Assembly (NCBI GenBank): GCA_049975245.1
Contig: JBNGDB010000002.1
Span: 97,194 to 161,193, forward strand
DNA length: 64,000 bases
From: UBA117 sp049975245
Lineage (GTDB): Archaea; Methanobacteriota; Methanobacteria; Methanobacteriales; Methanobacteriaceae
Reading direction: 5' to 3'
Under the pieces are notes generated by a model, which saw only the letters and a list, made by a program, of their open reading frames with translations, was not told the DNA's origin and did not search any database. Shown here piece by piece: positions 61,482 to 64,000 of the stretch (its first letter is position 1; every line of letters begins with the position of its first letter). Both the position numbers and the translations under genes were made by a program.

Positions 61482-62969
61482 TTACATTAGACGGGTACTG
61501 GGATAATTAGGACTTTCATTGGTTATTAAAAGATCATGGGGATGGCTTTCAGTAATACCGCTGGCAGTTATTCGCACAAATCTGGCTTTTTCCTGCATTT
61601 TTTTAATATTGGCCGCTCCACTATATCCCATTGATGCTTTAAGACCACCAACTAACTGGAATAAAATTTCACTCACTGGGCCCTTGTAAGGTACTACTCC
61701 TTCAACACCCTCTGGGACTAATTTAGCGTGTTTCATAGGTCCTTTTACTTCCTGGAAGTATCTATCTGTACCAGCACCAAATCCGCCGGTCATGGCTCCT
61801 AAAGATCCCATGCCACGGTACTGTTTATATTTACGTCCATTCATTATTACTACGTCACCTGGTGCTTCATAGGTTCCAGCAAGAAGATTACCAAGCATTA
61901 CAGAATCAGCACCAACTGCAATTGCCTTAGCTATGTCACCTGAGTATCTCAATCCTCCATCAGCAATAATTGGAACATCATTTTCACTTGCTATGTCTGC
62001 AACATCCGATACTGCTGTGAGTTGTGGAACTCCTACTCCTGCGATTATTCGGGTGGTACACATTGATCCTGGCCCAATTCCAACTTTTAATCCATCTACT
62101 CCTTGGGAGATTAGATCTTCTGCAGCCTCCCTAGTTGCTATGTTGCCCACAATAAGGTCGGCGTCAATATTTTCTTTAATAGTTTTAGAAAAGTCAACTA
62201 CGTTTAAGTTATGGGCGTGAGCACAGTCTACCGCTATAATATCAGCACCTGCCTGGTCAAGTGCCATGGCACGCTCAAGGTCAAATGGTCCGGTTGCTGC
62301 TGCTACTAAAAATCTTCCTTTACGGTCTCTAGATGCATTGGGATATTTTTTCCTTTCCAATATATCTTTGATAGTGACAATTCCTACCAACTTATCATTT
62401 CGAACCACAGGGAGACGTTCAACTTTATTTTCATAAGCAATATCTAATGCCTTCTCTGGAGTAATGTCTTCAGATATGGTTACTACACTCTCAGTCATAA
62501 TTTCTTTAACTTTTTTCAAAGCATCAGAGTTAATAATAGGTTTAATATCCCTTCTACTTATTATTCCTATTAATTTTTCATTTTCAACTACTGGTAAACC
62601 GCTAATTTCTTGTGAATCCATTATTTCGTGCGCTTTTTTTAATGTAACATCAGGGTCAGTGGTTATAACATCTCTTATAGTCAGGTCACTTGATCTTTTT
62701 ACTTTTTTGACCTCATCCACCTGTTCATTAATGGTCATGTTTCGGTGAATAACACCTAGACCTCCTTCTTGGGCAATGGCAATAGCCATTTCAGACTCTG
62801 TAACCGTATCCATGGCAGAACTAACAATAGGTATATTCAAGTTATGATTTTTAGAAACTCTAGCTTTGGTTGTGACATCTTTTGGTTCTACAGATGATGG
62901 ACTGGGAATTATTAAAAAATCATCAAATGTATAGCCAACTTTTGCATTTTCTAATTTCTTGGAGTACAT
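61482..62969 (-). CDS. guaB: IMP dehydrogenase
   Basis: 495 residues, a complete IMPDH. The barrel carries the catalytic loop KVGIGPGSMCTTRI with Cys304, DCAHAHNLNVVD and the mobile-flap region MGSLGAMTGG. The Bateman module of two CBS domains is inserted at about 97-207 (KEIMTESVVTISED, VERLPVVRNDKLVGIVT). It converts IMP to XMP, the rate-limiting step to GTP. Follows GAGGTGCTTTA. The window also has purC, purS and purQ, though these are not in its operon. Confidence 0.96.
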   Translation of the reverse strand: MYSKKLENAKVGYTFDDFLIIPSPSSVEPKDVTTKARVSKNHNLNIPIVSSAMDTVTESEMAIAIAQEGGLGVIHRNMTINEQVDEVKKVKRSSDLTIRDVITTDPDVTLKKAHEIMDSQEISGLPVVENEKLIGIISRRDIKPIINSDALKKVKEIMTESVVTISEDITPEKALDIAYENKVERLPVVRNDKLVGIVTIKDILERKKYPNASRDRKGRFLVAAATGPFDLERAMALDQAGADIIAVDCAHAHNLNVVDFSKTIKENIDADLIVGNIATREAAEDLISQGVDGLKVGIGPGSMCTTRIIAGVGVPQLTAVSDVADIASENDVPIIADGGLRYSGDIAKAIAVGADSVMLGNLLAGTYEAPGDVVIMNGRKYKQYRGMGSLGAMTGGFGAGTDRYFQEVKGPMKHAKLVPEGVEGVVPYKGPVSEILFQLVGGLKASMGYSGAANIKKMQEKARFVRITASGITESHPHDLLITNESPNYPSTRLM

Positions 62970-63113
62970 TAAAGCACCTCATAATCATCTAAACTTAATC
63001 AATAATGAATAATATTAATATAATAGGAAAAATTATTATTTTTCAATTTATTTTTATTAATAATTAATATATTATATCCGTTCTGTTTATTTAATGCTAT
63101 TATTAAATAATGA

Positions 63114-63827
63114 CTAGAAATTATCTATCATTTCTTTTAATCCTGCAACCGCACTGCTTCTTATTGTTCCAGAATTCCTGTCACCGTCGGTACAAGCAGC
63201 TCCCCTAATACCTACCACATCGCAATTTAAGTTATATAATTCAGCTAACTGTTCTTTTTGTATTGAACCTGCTAGAGCTGACTTTAAACCAAAATCATGA
63301 GTATTTTCTACAAATTTTTCCAGCAATTCAGTGTTCATAAAATCAAATAAGGTGGTACCATCTTTAATTGCAGTGTCAACCATTGCCAGATCTGCACCGG
63401 AATCGGCAGCTACTTGGGGTATTTCCATAGGATCAACAGCTCCAACTCTATGTGCATCAGCATATCCTGATGCAACCACCAATGCTTCATCATTTAAATC
63501 TTTAACTGCTTTTACCACATTTTTCATAACTTCATGAGCTTGATCATAATTTTTTGTTCCGTACAATCCTACTTTAATATAATCTGCCCCGGAAACTACT
63601 GCACCTGCTGCTGCCAGAGAGACTGTACCAGGTTTATAGGGCACATCCCCTAATGTGGCACTTACACTCATATCTTCTGGGGTAATTTCTTTAATACTTT
63701 TAATAATCCATGGAAAATTTGCACCTAATGATCCTTCTTTCGGATTTTTGACATCTACTATATCTGCACCGCCTTTAATAGATTCCAGTGCTTCTTCAGA
63801 GTTTATTGGGCTTATCAACAGAAGCAA
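63114..63827 (-). CDS. mfnB: (5-formylfuran-3-yl)methyl phosphate synthase (methanofuran biosynthesis)
   Basis: 237 residues of the former DUF556 family. DVKNPKEGSLGANFPW near 25-40 holds the active-site Lys, with ATLGDVPYKPGT, KVGLYGTKNYDQ, VASGYADAHRVGAVDP, DTAIKDGTTLFDFM and GIRGAACTDGDRNSGTI. It converts two glyceraldehyde-3-phosphates into the furan precursor of methanofuran. The start is TTG 63827, eight bases after GGAGG; no ATG in this frame is upstream. The gene stands alone on the minus strand. Confidence 0.95.
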   Translation of the reverse strand: MLLLISPINSEEALESIKGGADIVDVKNPKEGSLGANFPWIIKSIKEITPEDMSVSATLGDVPYKPGTVSLAAAGAVVSGADYIKVGLYGTKNYDQAHEVMKNVVKAVKDLNDEALVVASGYADAHRVGAVDPMEIPQVAADSGADLAMVDTAIKDGTTLFDFMNTELLEKFVENTHDFGLKSALAGSIQKEQLAELYNLNCDVVGIRGAACTDGDRNSGTIRSSAVAGLKEMIDNF

Positions 63828-63951
63828 ATCATATACCTCCTATTATTATTCAAGTCTTAAATCTAATATTTAAATCTATGGAATAAATCAATTTAAATCA
63901 TTCTCTTAAATAAATATAAACTATATTCTTATCCTTTATTAATGTTATAAG

Positions 63952-64000
63952 GCACTGTCAAAAACTTGGTGGTTGATTTTGGAAAAGGTTTTTGTGTGTT
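63952..64000. other. Possible insertion-sequence end at the window edge
   Basis: The last 49 bases turn abruptly from A/T-rich spacer into ggcactgtcaaaaacttggtgg and following G/T-rich sequence. The ggcactgtcaaaaa start resembles terminal repeats of several transposon families. No transposase is in the window, so this is only a hint. Confidence 0.25.

Overview
The window is a chromosomal piece of a methanogenic archaeon of the order Methanobacteriales, most likely a mesophilic Methanobacterium-like species. Supporting marks are a split family B DNA polymerase (small polB2 polypeptide beside rps8e), an archaeosine TGT, archaeal NAC and SRP19, an MCR component A2-type ATPase, the methanofuran gene mfnB, an FprA-type F420H2 oxidase, a FwdF-type polyferredoxin and a pseudomurein-binding-repeat protein. 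The DNA is very AT-rich. Ribosome sites are of the GGTGAT/GGAGG type and several genes start with TTG. A run of exactly 100 N (3791-3890) shows a draft assembly. From memory, much of the gene order matches Methanothermobacter thermautotrophicus, so most of the window looks like core chromosome. I saw no tRNA, rRNA, CRISPR array or complete insertion sequence.

Layout. 1-1069: end of feoB, a 43-residue Cys-rich microprotein and a DtxR-type regulator (iron). 1261-5879: exonuclease III-type nuclease, AAA+ ATPase, HAD phosphatase, polB2 and rps8e, with two intergenic tandem repeats, one broken by the assembly gap. 6439-11961: hypE, two envelope genes, small membrane proteins, a stand-alone Cas4-like nuclease and an MFS exporter. 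12144-16962: operon pdxT plus a glutamate synthase split into glutaminase, GXGXG, F420-binding-like and ferredoxin-FMN polypeptides, with a perfect GGAA-N6-TTCC (NrpR-type) site at its promoter. 17322-24167: mdh, HEAT and TPR repeat proteins, an aksF/leuB-type dehydrogenase, argB and argJ. 24261-30143: tgtA, nac and a phosphoesterase, followed by a coupled pair of unknown genes: an NYN/Regnase-like RNase and a membrane-anchored GGDD palm-domain protein.

30195-35557: MnmC-like methyltransferase, then an AT-rich glycosyltransferase block whose last gene (a glycosyltransferase-methyltransferase fusion) is frameshifted. 35755-37878: palindromic operator, small ferredoxin, eight-cluster FwdF-like polyferredoxin and ModE regulator, without the catalytic formylmethanofuran dehydrogenase genes. 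38130-46758: Cache protein, glmS, purC-purS-purQ, cobA-hemD, SRP19, DHH exonuclease and an HTH regulator. 46849-55912: ACT protein, F390-synthetase/PaaK-like ligase, then oxygen defence (superoxide dismutase, peroxiredoxin, ferritin, fprA, three rubredoxins of which one is frameshifted, universal stress protein, flavin reductase) and the A2-type ATPase. 56138-63827: nadM, moaE, HD hydrolase, ubiX, cbiT, a membrane protein, a pseudomurein-binding-repeat protein behind a triple half-site operator, mobA, guaB and mfnB.

The strongest candidates for undescribed biology are the NYN RNase/GGDD palm pair (24659-26892), the circularly permuted FrhB-like subunit of the glutamate synthase operon (13643-14773) and the orphan FwdF-like/ModE unit with its palindrome.
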